A stretch of DNA of 35,648 nucleotides from NCBI GenBank assembly GCA_937975725.1, contig CALJUL010000062.1, forward strand, positions 1 through 35,648, read 5' to 3'. Every line of letters begins with the position of its first letter. Position 1 is the first letter of the stretch. Below are positions 14,650 through 25,200 of the stretch, in pieces. A model generated the notes under the pieces. That model had not been told where the DNA came from. It searched no databases and saw only the letters and a program-made list of their open reading frames with translations. A program made the position numbers and the translations under genes. This DNA comes from an uncultured Pseudoxanthomonas sp. Its GTDB lineage: Bacteria; Pseudomonadota; Gammaproteobacteria; Xanthomonadales; Xanthomonadaceae.

Positions 14650-16044
14650 ATGCGACAACCGAATCATCAAGCCGGCATCGTAGCAGAGGCCGAAGACTGG
14701 CGCGCCCGCGACCTCTCGGTGCTGTGGCATCCCTGCACCCAGATGCGCGAACACCCGCACACCCTGCCGCTGGTGCCCATCGCCCGCGGCGAGGGCGCGT
14801 GGCTGGTCGGCCACGACGGCACGCGCTATCTGGACGCCGTAAGCAGTTGGTGGACCAACCTGTTCGGCCACACCGAGCCGCGCATCGCCGCCGCCGTCGC
14901 CGCGCAGGCGCAGGCGCTGGAGCAGGTGATGCTGGCCGGATTCACCCACGCGCCAGCGGTGGAACTGGCCGAACGCCTGCTGGCGGTGGCGCCGCGCCAG
15001 CCCGACCGTGCGCCGCTGGCCAAGGTGTTCTACGCCGACAACGGCTCGGCCGGCGTTGAAGTGGCGCTTAAGATGGCCTTCCACTGGTTCCACAACCGCG
15101 GCGAGCACCGGCGGACGAAGTTCATCGCACTCGAAAACGGCTACCACGGCGAGACCCTGGGCGCGCTGGCGGTGGGCGACATCCCGCTGTACCGCCGGGT
15201 GTACGCGCCGCTGCTGGCCGAGGCGCTGTTCGCGCCCTCGCCCGACGCCTGGCTGGCCGGGCCTGGCGAATCCGCGGCCGATTGCGCCGCGCGCGCCGCC
15301 GATGCGCTGGCGGCGCTGCTGGAGCGGCACCCCGGCGAAGTCTGCGCGGTGATCGTGGAGCCGCGCGTACAGTGCGCCGGCGGCATGCGCATGCACCATC
15401 CTGACTATCTGGCGCGGCTGCGCGAACTCTGCGACGCCAGCGGCGCGTTCCTGATTGCCGATGAAATCGCGGTGGGCTTCGGCCGCACCGGCACCCTGTT
15501 CGCCAGCGAGCAGAGCGGGGTGATGCCGGACCTGCTGTGCCTGTCGAAGGGCCTGACCGGCGGTTTCCTGCCGCTGGCGGCGGTGCTGGCGACGCAGGCG
15601 ATCTACGACGGCTTCCTCGACGACAGCCGCGAGCGCGCCTTCCTGCATTCGCACAGCTACACCGGCAACCCGCTGGCCTGCGCCGCGGCGCTGGCTTCGC
15701 TGTCGATCTTCGACAGCGACGATGTGCTGGCACGCAACCGGGCGACGGCGCAGGCGATGGCGGCGCTGGCCGAACCGCTGGCTGCCCACCGCCACGTCGC
15801 CGACGTACGCCAGGCCGGCATGGTGCTGGCGTTCGAACTGACCCAGGGCGGCGACAAGGCCACGCCCTTCCCCGCCGCCGCCCGCATCGGCCTGAAAGCC
15901 TATCGCGCGGCGCTGGCGCGCGGCGTGGTGCTGCGCCCGCTGGGCGACGTGCTGTACTGGATGCCGCCGTACTGCGTGGACGAGCAACAATTGCAGCTAT
16001 TGGCCGACGTGACCCGCGCGGCGATCGACGAGGCGACGGCGTGA
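14650..16044 (+). CDS. bioA: Adenosylmethionine-8-amino-7-oxononanoate aminotransferase BioA
   Basis: This 464-residue class-III PLP aminotransferase makes 7,8-diaminopelargonate from KAPA using S-adenosylmethionine as amino donor, in biotin synthesis. The BioA N-terminal signature LWHPCTQMREH (25-35) and SSWWTNLFGH (65-74) are present. PLP residues include NGYHGETLGA (163-172), Asp271 in IADEIAVGFGRTG, and Lys300 in CLSKGLTGG; YTGNPLACAAA follows. The open frame extends 20 codons upstream, but the ATG at 14650 has GGGGA just before it and fits the family. No other bio gene is in the window. It diverges from nudE. Confidence 0.96.
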   Translation: MRQPNHQAGIVAEAEDWRARDLSVLWHPCTQMREHPHTLPLVPIARGEGAWLVGHDGTRYLDAVSSWWTNLFGHTEPRIAAAVAAQAQALEQVMLAGFTHAPAVELAERLLAVAPRQPDRAPLAKVFYADNGSAGVEVALKMAFHWFHNRGEHRRTKFIALENGYHGETLGALAVGDIPLYRRVYAPLLAEALFAPSPDAWLAGPGESAADCAARAADALAALLERHPGEVCAVIVEPRVQCAGGMRMHHPDYLARLRELCDASGAFLIADEIAVGFGRTGTLFASEQSGVMPDLLCLSKGLTGGFLPLAAVLATQAIYDGFLDDSRERAFLHSHSYTGNPLACAAALASLSIFDSDDVLARNRATAQAMAALAEPLAAHRHVADVRQAGMVLAFELTQGGDKATPFPAAARIGLKAYRAALARGVVLRPLGDVLYWMPPYCVDEQQLQLLADVTRAAIDEATA

Positions 16045-16073
16045 TGCGCCGCCTTTGCAGCCACCCCCTATCC

Positions 16074-16208
16074 TGCAGGAGGGGCTTCAGCCCGCGCCGC
16101 GACACCATATCCATCGCCACGATGACGAGCGCCCCGCAGCGCGCCCGTTCGGCAAACGGTAGCGTTGGTCCTGTCAGACATAAGGTCGGAGCTGAAGCCC
16201 CTCCTGCA
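16074..16208. repeat. Inverted repeat between bioA and rsmE, two 18-base perfect arms
   Basis: TGCAGGAGGGGCTTCAGC at 16074-16091 is perfectly complementary to 16191-16208, with 99 bases between. The arm resembles the short AGGAG-(C/G)GGCTTCAGC intergenic palindromes common in Xanthomonadaceae and Pseudomonas. The right arm ends 11 bases before the rsmE ATG, so a long hairpin in the transcript could hide the rsmE ribosome site. Confidence 0.75.
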
Positions 16209-16219
16209 AGGAATCTCCG

Positions 16220-16951
16220 ATGCGCCTGACCCGTTGCTTCGTCGAACTGCCGCTGCGCGCGGGCACGCGGCTCACACTGCCCGAATCCGCCGCCAACCAC
16301 CTGGCGCGCGTGCTGCGCCTGCGCGAGGGCGACGACTGCGTGCTGTTCAACGGCGACGGCCACGACTACGCGGCGCGGCTGGCCGTGGTGGGCAAGCGCG
16401 AGGTGACCGCCGACGTGCTGTCCGCGCTGGCGGTGGACAACGAATCGCCGCTGCGCGTCACTCTGCTGCAAGGCATCGCGCGCGGCGAGAAGATGGACCT
16501 GATCCTGCAGAAGGCGACCGAGCTGGGCGTGGCCGAGGTGCTGCCGGTGGTGTCCGAGCGCACCGAGGTGAAGCTGGACGCCGAGCGCGCGGAGAAGCGC
16601 CTGGCGCACTGGCGCAGCGTGGTCGTGTCCGCCTGCGAGCAGAGCGGGCGCGCGTGCCTGCCCGGCATCGCCGCACCGCGCGCGCTGGCCGAGGCCGCGC
16701 GCGCCTGCGACGCCGCGGCCACACGCCTGTTGCTCGATCCCGCTGGCGAACACGCCCTGGCGACGCTGCCCGCGCCGGCGGCCGGCGTGATCGTCGCCAT
16801 CGGCCCGGAAGGCGGCTGGTCGCCGCGCGACCGCGAAACCCTGCATGCGGCCGGCTTCACCGGCCTGCGCCTGGGCCCGCGCATCCTGCGCACGGAAACC
16901 GCGGGCCTGACCGCCATCGCCGCCCTGCAATCGCGCTTCGGCGATCTGTAG
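16220..16951 (+). CDS. rsmE: 16S rRNA (uracil1498-N3)-methyltransferase RsmE
   Basis: This 243-residue SPOUT methyltransferase methylates N3 of U1498 in 16S rRNA. The N-terminal PUA-like region has HLARVLRLREGD (27-38). The knotted C-terminal domain has QKATELGVAEVLPVVSER, the SAM-binding loop IGPEGGWSPRDRE (194-206) and LGPRILRTETA (218-228), all diagnostic. The length is normal (about 243). It follows bioA by 175 bases occupied by an inverted repeat. The start at 16220 gives the standard N-terminus (MRLTRCFV). In many gammaproteobacteria rsmE sits near gshB; here they are ~12 kb apart. Confidence 0.95.
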   Translation: MRLTRCFVELPLRAGTRLTLPESAANHLARVLRLREGDDCVLFNGDGHDYAARLAVVGKREVTADVLSALAVDNESPLRVTLLQGIARGEKMDLILQKATELGVAEVLPVVSERTEVKLDAERAEKRLAHWRSVVVSACEQSGRACLPGIAAPRALAEAARACDAAATRLLLDPAGEHALATLPAPAAGVIVAIGPEGGWSPRDRETLHAAGFTGLRLGPRILRTETAGLTAIAALQSRFGDL

Positions 16952-16984
16952 GGTGTGCGCTTCGGCTCGTGCTGCGCGTTCATC

Positions 16985-17040
16985 GGGACCGGGGACCGGG
17001 GACCGGGGACCGGAGGTCAGAGGTCAGAGGTCAGAGGTCG
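16985..17040. repeat. Two adjacent heptamer tandem arrays
   Basis: GGGGACC is repeated about four times (16985-17011; the first copy lacks one G) and is followed directly by about four copies of AGGTCAG (17014-17040; the last copy incomplete). Both arrays have a 7-base period. They lie 33 bases after the rsmE stop in a gene-free region. Confidence 0.85.
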
Positions 17041-17512
17041 TAGGGAGATCGTGAGTCGTGGGATTTCGGGGCGCGGCGACGCGGAGCGGGATGCCGGTCG
17101 CCCGGACGTGAGCGGCAAGGCGCTTCGTGCTTCGGCCTCACATCTCGACGGGTTCGCTGGACGGAGGGCCCCTGCGCACGATGCAGCCAGGCTGATGGGG
17201 GCCGGCTTCCGCTGGGGCGATGGCGCCTTCGCTCTACGGTGTGTCATTCACGGGTGGAAACGATCTGCACCGCGCATCGTCATGCGCGCCTTGCGCTCTT
17301 GTGCTTCTTGCGCAACGCACCGGCGCGGTCCGTTTGAATCATGGAGCCCTGTCGGCGACACCATGCGTGTGCGCAACCCGGGCCACACCACGACGCCCTG
17401 GACGCCACGAAGAAGATCCGGGTACCGCAAGCATCGGCCGGCCACGTGCGGCCGACTCACGCTAGCTGCCCTGCTTCGGCGGTCTCGGCCAGCCTCTGCC
17501 GCCCCTATCGCT
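17041..17512. other. Gene-free stretch downstream of rsmE
   Basis: Together with the heptamer arrays, this is the longest gap in the window (561 bases from rsmE to the chpC-like gene, which converge). Open frames here are at most ~80 codons and show no start context or motif I recognise. On the minus strand stop codons interrupt otherwise protein-like runs, so a decayed gene is possible. I see no tRNA or clear terminator. Confidence 0.55.
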
Positions 17513-17983
17513 TCAGGCCGCCTGCGCCAGCGCCTGGCCGATCATGTTCTCGACGACTTCCAGGTCTGGCAGCACGGCGGCTTCGTCGCCCAGCAGCACG
17601 CGCACCTTCACGCCGGTGGGCAGGTCTTCCTCGGTGGCGTCGGCCAGCAGGCCGTCGCGCGGCACCGACACCAGGCGCGGGAACGAGGGCGTGAGCAGGG
17701 CGAAATAGGGGCGCTCGGCGTTGCCGCTCAGCGCCTTGAGCACGACGATCTTGCTGTTGAGGGCGACCGGGTCGGCGGGGTTGCCGGACAGCCGGCCGAA
17801 CGCCACCACCGGCACCGGCCAGCCGTGCCAGTCGATCCGGCCCGGCAGCCACGCCGGCATGCCGTCGATGGGTTCCACCGGCGCGCGCGTCAGCACTTCG
17901 GCCACGGTGGCGTTGGGCAGCAGCAGGCGGTATTCGCCGGCCTGGATCAGCACGCCGCGTATTTCGTCGTGGGAATGGGCCAT
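17513..17983 (-). CDS. chpC: CheW-like chemotaxis adaptor, ChpC-type
   Basis: This 156-residue protein has a single CheW-like domain. The pattern starts with IRGVLIQAGEYRLLLPNATVAEVL and continues with the PAWLPGRIDWHGWPVPVVAF segment that replaces the usual GxxxxRGxxxPVxDL. It ends with LEVVENMIGQAL. CheW domains couple receptors to the CheA-type kinase. This is the last gene of the Pil-Chp block, 10 bases after the chpB-like gene, which matches the chpB-chpC order of Xylella and Pseudomonas. ChpC in Pseudomonas is a second CheW beside PilI. I rely on position for the ChpC name. Confidence 0.85.
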   Translation of the reverse strand: MAHSHDEIRGVLIQAGEYRLLLPNATVAEVLTRAPVEPIDGMPAWLPGRIDWHGWPVPVVAFGRLSGNPADPVALNSKIVVLKALSGNAERPYFALLTPSFPRLVSVPRDGLLADATEEDLPTGVKVRVLLGDEAAVLPDLEVVENMIGQALAQAA

Positions 17984-17993
17984 CGTGTCGTCC

Positions 17994-19211
17994 TCAGAAC
18001 CAGCGTTCGATCAGCAACTGCGCCAGTTGCGCGGGCGTGCCCAGGGCGCCGCCGCGCGCGGCCAGCGCCTTGGGCGCGGCCGGGTCGTAGCAGCCGTCCG
18101 CCGATTGCCCCAGCGCCTGCGCGCCCTGCCCGGCCAGCGTGGCGGCGGCATCGACCAGGGTCATGTCGCTGCCGCTGAGCAGCAGCACCGCGGTGTCCGC
18201 CGGCGGAAGGCGCGACAACGCCTCCGCCAGGTCCGCGCCGGCGGCGAACGCCACGCCACCCTTGTCGGCCACCGGCACCACTTCGCCCGGCAGCACGTAG
18301 ACGTGCCCGGACTCGGCGGCCTTGCCGGCCTCGGCCAGCGACACCGGCATCGGCGAGACGCGCTCCATCTGCCGCACCAGGTTGTCGTAGCGGCCGCCGT
18401 CCAGGCGCAGGTGCACCAGCACCGGCTTGGGGAATTCGGCGGGCAGTTCGGTCAGCAGCTTGCGCACGGCGTCCGGGCCGCCGATGCCGGCGAACACCAG
18501 CACCGCGCCCGGCGCGCGCGCGCCGGCGCCTTCGCCCGGCTCCAGTTCCACCAGCGACAACTCCAGCTTGCCCACGGGCAACGGCGGCGGCGCGGCGGAC
18601 TCCTGGGGCGGCGGCGGCGCGGGAGGCTGGGCCTGCGCGGCGGCGTTGCGCAACCAATCGTCGGCGTCGATCACTTCGCCGAACCCCGCGCGCTCCTGCA
18701 CCGCGGGCGCGACGGAGAAGGCGAAATCGTCGCTGGGCAGGTCCAGTGCCAGGTCGGCGGCTTCCTGCAGGTAGGGCGAGATCTCCTCGCCGGCGTGCAG
18801 TTGCGCGGGGGTGACGGGGCGGCCGGGCTCCAGTTGCAGGGAGACTTCCTCCTCGCGGCCCGGCGGCAGTACGTCCTGGTGGCCGTGCAACTTGGCGGCC
18901 AGGTGGCGGCCCCAGCGCTGGGCGTCCCAGCCCTGCCGGCGCGCGGCCAGTTCGGCCTCGTCGTAGATCACCACCACGGCGGGATCGTGCAGCAGGGCGT
19001 CGAAGCGCTCCAGGCTGTCCTCGATGGCCGGCTCCAGCGCCACCAGCACGGCCTGCGGCGCGCTGTCGCGCAGGGTGTCGCCGTCCAGCGCGTTGGGGTC
19101 GTCTTCCAGCACGATCTCGGCGCCGGCCTCGTGCAGCGCCACGCGCAGGCGTTCGCGCGCCTCGCCCGGGCGCGCCAGCAGGGCGACGCGTTTGGCTTCA
19201 CTCACGGACAC
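17994..19211 (-). CDS. chpB: ChpB/CheB-like protein with a degenerate methylesterase site
   Basis: This 405-residue protein aligns with CheB at both ends but is long and degraded. The N-terminal ~110 residues resemble a receiver, but the phosphoacceptor strand reads AVLVALEP with no Asp at the expected place. A ~120-residue Pro/Ala/Glu-rich linker follows. The C-terminal half (about 235-405) has the methylesterase layout: GIGGPDAV (242-249), VLVHLRLDGG with His267, SGHVYVLPGE, LLLSGSD (343-349) and a final PAAPKALAARGG. The catalytic Ser of GASTGG is Gly here and the GMGND aspartate is not in place. The start is a GTG at 19211, overlapping the chpA stop by 14 bases; a GTG at 19205 is equally possible. 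Confidence 0.85.
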   Translation of the reverse strand: MSVSEAKRVALLARPGEARERLRVALHEAGAEIVLEDDPNALDGDTLRDSAPQAVLVALEPAIEDSLERFDALLHDPAVVVIYDEAELAARRQGWDAQRWGRHLAAKLHGHQDVLPPGREEEVSLQLEPGRPVTPAQLHAGEEISPYLQEAADLALDLPSDDFAFSVAPAVQERAGFGEVIDADDWLRNAAAQAQPPAPPPPQESAAPPPLPVGKLELSLVELEPGEGAGARAPGAVLVFAGIGGPDAVRKLLTELPAEFPKPVLVHLRLDGGRYDNLVRQMERVSPMPVSLAEAGKAAESGHVYVLPGEVVPVADKGGVAFAAGADLAEALSRLPPADTAVLLLSGSDMTLVDAAATLAGQGAQALGQSADGCYDPAAPKALAARGGALGTPAQLAQLLIERWF

Positions 19212-22200
19212 GGGCGATTCCCAGCAGGTCGTAGACGTTGCGCATCAGGTCCAGCTCCTGGTACGGCTTGCCCAGGTAGCGCTGCACGCCAATGTCGAAG
19301 GCGCGCTGGCGGTGCTTGTCGCCGGTGCGCGAGGTGATCATCACGATGGGCACGTCCTTGAAGCGCGGATCGGCCTTCATCGCGGTGGCCAGCTCGTAGC
19401 CGTCCATGCGCGGCATCTCGATGTCCAGCAGCATCAGGTCGGGCACGCGCTCTTCCAGCTTCTCCAGCGCTTCCACGCCGTCGCGCGCGACGGTCACCTC
19501 GAAGTTGTGGCGCTCCAGCACGCGGCCGGTCACCTTGCGCATGGTCAGCGAGTCGTCCACCACCATCACCAGCGGCACGCGGCGCTGCTCGACGGTGGCG
19601 GCGGGCTGTTCGGGCTGGGCCGGCTGCGCCAGGTGGCGGCGCACCAGCGGCGCGGCGTCCAGGATCACCACCACGCTGCCGTCGCCGGTGATGGTGGCGC
19701 CGTAGATGCCCGGGATGGAGGCGATCTGCGGGCCGACCGGCTTGACCACGATCTCGCGGTTGCCCAGCACCTGGTCCACCGCCACCGCGGCACGCAGGTC
19801 GCCCGAGCGCACCAGCAGCAGCGGCACCTGCGGCTGGCCTTCGGCCTTGGCCGGGCCTTGGCCGACCAGGTGGCCCAGGTTGTAGAGCGGATAGTCCTCA
19901 CCGGCGTAGTGGTAGCTGCCGACGCCGGCGCTGAAGCGCGCGTGGCTGATGCGGCCGATGCCGCTGACCGCCGCCACCGGCACCGCGAATTGGGTCTCGC
20001 CGATCTGCACGAACACCGCCTGGCTGACCGCCAGCGTCTGCGGCAGGCGCAGGATGAAGGTGGCGCCCTGGCCGGGGACGGACATGATCTCCAGCGAGCC
20101 GCCGAGCTGGCGCACTTCGTTGTGGACCACGTCCATGCCCACGCCGCGGCCGGCCAACTGGCTGACCTGGTCGTAGGTGCTGAAGCCCGGCTCCAGGATC
20201 AGCCGGTCCAGTTCGGCGTCGGACAGCACCGCGTCCGGCGGCACCAGGCCGCGCTGTTCGGCGCGGCGGCGGATGGCGGCGCGGTCCAGGCCGGCGCCGT
20301 CGTCGGACACCACCAGCACCATTTCCGAACCCTCGCGGCGCAGCGCCACGTGCACCGTGCCCTCTTCCGGCTTGCCGGCCTTGCGGCGCTCCTTCGGCGT
20401 CTCCAGGCCGTGGGCCACGGAGTTGCGCAGCAGGTGCTCCAGCGGCGCGGTCATGCGGTCCAGCACGTTGCGGTCCATTTCGCCGTGGGTGCCGGAGACC
20501 TGCAGGTTGACCTGCTTGTGGGTCTCGCCGGCGGCCTGGCGCAGCACGCGGCGCAGGCGCGGCACGATGCCCTCGAACGGCAGCATGCGCGCGCGCATCA
20601 GGCCGTCCTGCAGTTCCGAACTGACGCGCGACTGCTGTTGCAGCAGGCTGTCGTACTGGCGCGCCAGGTCGTCCAGCACGCCTTGCAGGCCGCTGATGTC
20701 GGCGGCCGACTCGGCCAGCGCGCGGCTGAGCTGTTGCAGGGTGGAGAAGCGGTCCAGTTCCAGCGGATCGAAGGTCGGGTCCTGCTTGTCCTGCTCGCGC
20801 TGGTAGCGGGCGACGATCTGCGCCTCGGTCTCCAGGTCCAGGCGGCGCAACTGGTCGTGCAGGCGGATGTTGGTGCGGTCCAGTTCGGCCATGGCGCCGC
20901 GGAACGCGCCCAACTGCTGTTCCAGGCGCGCGCGGTAGATCGCCACTTCGCCGGCGTGGTTGACCAGCCGGTCCAGCAGGTCGGCGCGCACGCGCACCTG
21001 CTCCTGCTGGCCCATCGGGAAGACGTCTTCCTCGGCGTTGGCGGCGGCGGCGGCCGCGGCCTCGGTGTCGATGGGCGCCGACAGCGGCGCCAGTTCGACC
21101 GGCGCGGTGGGGGCGGCGGGCGCGGCCGGGGCGGCCGGCAGTTCGATGCCGCGGGCGCGCGCCGTGAACTCGGCGATCATGCCCTCCGGGATGGAGACGG
21201 CGCGGCGCGCGGTGACGTGCGCCAGTTGCGTGTGCAGGGCGTCGAAGCCGCGTTCCAGCAGGCGGATCGCCGGGCGATCCAGCTCGGCGCGCTGCGCGGC
21301 GATGGATTCCAGCATCGATTCGATGGCGTGGCCCAGGTCGCCCACCGCGTGCAGGCCGGCCATGCGCGCGCCGCCCTTGAGGGTATGCAGGTCGCGCTGC
21401 AGGCTGGTGACCAGGGCGCGCTCCTCCGGCGTCTCGCGCAGCTTGGCCAGCAGGTCGTCGGAGTGGTCGAGCAGGTCGTTGCCTTCCTCGATGAAGATCT
21501 CCACCAGATCCAGGTCCAGGCCGGTGAGGTCCAGGGCTTCGCCCGGCTCCGGCTGGTCGGCGGCGGCGCTGCTCACGGCATGCTCCTCGGCCTCGTCGGA
21601 GGCGACGGCTTCCGGCCCGGTGCCGTCCCCGTCGGCCGGGACCGGTGCGAGGGCGGCGTCTTCCTCGGCGGGCGCTTCGCCCTCGGGTGTTGCTTCAGCG
21701 AAGGCTTCTGCGGTTTCGGCTTCGGCTTCGGCTTCGGCTTCGGCTTCGGTGGCTTCAGCTTCGGCGTGGGCTTCGGCTTCGGATTCCGCTTCGAGTTCGG
21801 TGCCGGTATCGGCGTCGGCGATCATGGAACCGGCATCGCCGTTGTCGGATGCCTCGGCGGATTCCAGCGCTTCCGCGGTCGCGGCAGCGCTCGTGCCTTC
21901 TTCGATGGCGGCGAGGTCGTCGTCCGACGGTGCCGATGCCGCTTCTGCATCGGACAGCGTTTCCGGAGTGGCTTCGCCGTCGGTTCCGGCAACCGCGTCC
22001 ACATCTGCATCTACACGCGTATCTGCATCGACGCCGGCATCGGTTTCCGCCACGACGGCTTCGCCATCGACGGCGGTCCCGGCATCGTCCAGTCCGAGGC
22101 TTTCCTCGTCCCCGGCCAGGACCATCTGGTCCTCGTCCACGAGCGTCAGGCCGCCGGCATCGTCCAGCACCGCCAGTTCCAGCACTTCGGCGTCGAGGGT

Positions 22201-25200
22201 ATCGCCCCCGGCCTCCACGGCTTCGGCATCGCGGCCGGCGTCGGAGTCGGCCTGCTCTTCGATGTAGATAGACGACGACTCGTCCGCCGACGGCAACGCA
22301 TCGGCATCGGCAGCCAGCGCTTCGGCCGCCTCTTCGCCCGCTTCGATGGCGTCTTCGCCTGCGAACGCATCACCAGCCGTTCCGGCAATGGCGCCTTCGG
22401 GGGTCGCGGCCAGCGAAATTTCTTCGGGCGAAGCGGACGGTGCGGATGCGTCGAACGACGACGCGTCGATGCCAGTCGCTGCGGACTGCGCATTGAACCC
22501 AGCATCGGTAGGCACCGCGTCTTCCGGCGTCGGTCCGCCCACGTCGCCTTCATGCGCATGCGAACGCGGCACGATGCGGTAGTCGATGTCGTAGAAGGTC
22601 ACGCCTTCCGCCGAAGCCGGCGGCGCCGCATCGGACGCGGCGGACGGCGCTTCGGCATCAACCAATGTTTCCCCGGCCACAGCGGCGTCGCTGAGGCCGG
22701 CGGCGCCTTCGTCCAGGTAGGCGGACAGGTCCAGCGCCGACAGTTCCGCATCGATCGGGGCGACCGGCGGCGGCGTGCCGCCGGTGGTCTGCTCCACGTA
22801 GGTGGACTGGCGCGCGTCGTCGACGATGTGCACCTGCTGGCGCAGGTCGGGCAGGCTGTCGCGCAGGTCGGCCAGACGGCCGGCCAGGGCGGTGAACGCG
22901 GGGATGCGCGGCGACGGCGCCAGCAACGCGGCCACGCTGCGACGGATGGCCTGGGCGGTGTCCGCCAGCGCGGCCACGCCTTCGGGCGAGGGCGTCTGGC
23001 CGGCGGCGAGCAGGCGCTTGACGTACTGCTCGGCCGGCGCGGTGACGCCGGTGATCTCCGGCACGTCGGCCATCGCCAGCGCGCCGTTCATGGTGTGCAT
23101 GGCGCGCAGCAGTTCTTCGCTCGCCGGCTGCGGCTGCACCTGCGCCTCGAGCAGCCAGGTGTCGACCGTGTCGAGGTGGTTGTCGACCTCGGCTTCCAGG
23201 ATTTCGCGCAGCACCGCGTCCACCGAGGCGGGGGTGCCTTCCGGTTCGGCGTCGTAGGGAACGGCGGGCGTTTCGTCGCGGGCCGCCGGCGCGGCGACCA
23301 CGGGCGCTTCGGCGATCTCGGCGTCGATCCCGCCCTCCGGCCGCGCCGCGGGCTCGTCGCTGTAGTGCGCTTCTTCGCCGGCGGCCAGGCGGTCGGCCAC
23401 GTCCTGCAAGCCGGCCAGGTCGGCGGTCACCGGTCCCTGCCCGCGCAGGGCGGCGTTGAGCTGCGGCAGCGCATCACAGGCCTGGGCCAGCAGCGCCTCT
23501 ATCGCCGGCGTGGGTTCGCGCGTGCGGTCGAGCACTCGGTTGAGCATGTTCTCGACCTTCCAACTGAACTCGCCCAGGGTCTTGGCGCCGACCAGGCGGC
23601 CGCTGCCCTTGAGCGTGTGGAACACGCGGCGGATCGGGCGCAGGCGGTCCAGTTCTTCGGGATTGGCGCGCCAGGCCGGCAGCAACTGCTGCAGGTTCTG
23701 GATCTCTTCGTCGAACTCTTCCAGGAAGACGTCGCGGATCTCGTCGTCGATGTCGCTGGAATCGCCGTCGAAGCCGCCCGCCATCGGTTCCGCAGGCCGC
23801 GCCGTGACCTCGGCAACCGCATGGCGCAGGTCGGGCACGGACTCGGCGGCGGGTTCCGGACCCGGTTCCGCGGCCGGCGCGGCGGCAGCGACGGCTTCCT
23901 CCGCGATGTCGACGGCATCGGCGGCATCCACGACGTCATCGGCATCGGCGCTCTGCGGCGGTGCGGCCGGGGCCGCGGTTTCCGGCGCCGGCGGCGCAGC
24001 CGCTTCCTCGAAGCCCACCGGGTCGAACGGATTGTGCGAAGCCGCCACAGCGGACGGCGCGGCGGCTTCCAGCGGCGACAGCGACAGCGCGCTGAAATCG
24101 ATGGCGGCCGGTGCGGCGGCTTCCGGTGCGGCGGCGGTCACTTCCGCTTCCGCTTCCGCGGGCGCGGCGGCGGCCGGCTCGGCCGGCGCTGCCTCCACGG
24201 CCGCTTCCTCGGCCGGCAGCGGCCAGTAGCGCAGCGTTTCCAGGCTGCCGCGGGTGATCTCGAGGATGTCCTCGCGGTTGGGGCGGCGCTCGCGCAGCGC
24301 TTCCAGGTAGTACTCCAGGCTGGCCATCGCGTCGGCCAGCGTGTCGAGCTGCTGGCCGCCGGGCACGCGCTTCTTGCCGATCAGTTCGCCGCTGACGTAG
24401 CGGCGCACGCCGACGACGTAGTCGCCGGCCTGCGCCAGTTCCAGCATGCGCAGCGCGCCGGCCACTTCGTCCAGCAGGCGCGGGACCTCGGCCAGTTCGG
24501 CGTGGTCCCAGTTGGTCTCGATGAAGGCGATGAAGCGCTCGCGCGCGCCGGCGAAGTTGATGATGGCTTCCTGCGCCAGCACTTCGACCGTGCGCTGCGA
24601 TTCGGCCGCGCTCGGATCGGCGACGGCGCCGTCGCCGCCCAGCCGGTCGACCTGGTCGTCCAGCGAGGCGTCCACGTACAGCAGCGCGCCGGCCACGTCG
24701 AGCAGCGTGCCCTCGTCGGCCGGGCGGTGGCCGGCCGCCACTTCGCGCAGGGTGTCGCGCTGCTGCAGCACCACGTCGCGCGCCATGCCCAGGCCCATCA
24801 TGCCCAGGGTGTCGGCGACGTTGCCCAGCTCGGCGACCTGCGGCTCCAGTTCCTGCGCGTCGCTGTGGGTGCGCAGGTGCAGGTCCAGCGCGTCCTTGAC
24901 CCGCAGCAGTTCTTCCTTCACCGCGTTGCCGACCGTGTCCAGCAGTTCGCGGTTGCGGCCGCTCAGGCTGCTGCGCGCATGGTCGATCTCGGCCTCGCTG
25001 GGCGCGGCGGCGTCGGGCTGCACGCCCGGCGGGAACAGCATGCTCTCGTTGATGCCGGCGGCGCCGCGCGCGGCGCGGATCTCGTTGAGCAGGGGCAGCA
25101 GGACGATGGGGATGTCGCGGTGGCCTTCCTGCAGGCGTTCCAGGTAGTCCGGCAGCAGCACCACGCCGCGCATCAGGGTGGCGCAGGCCTCCTCGCGGTC

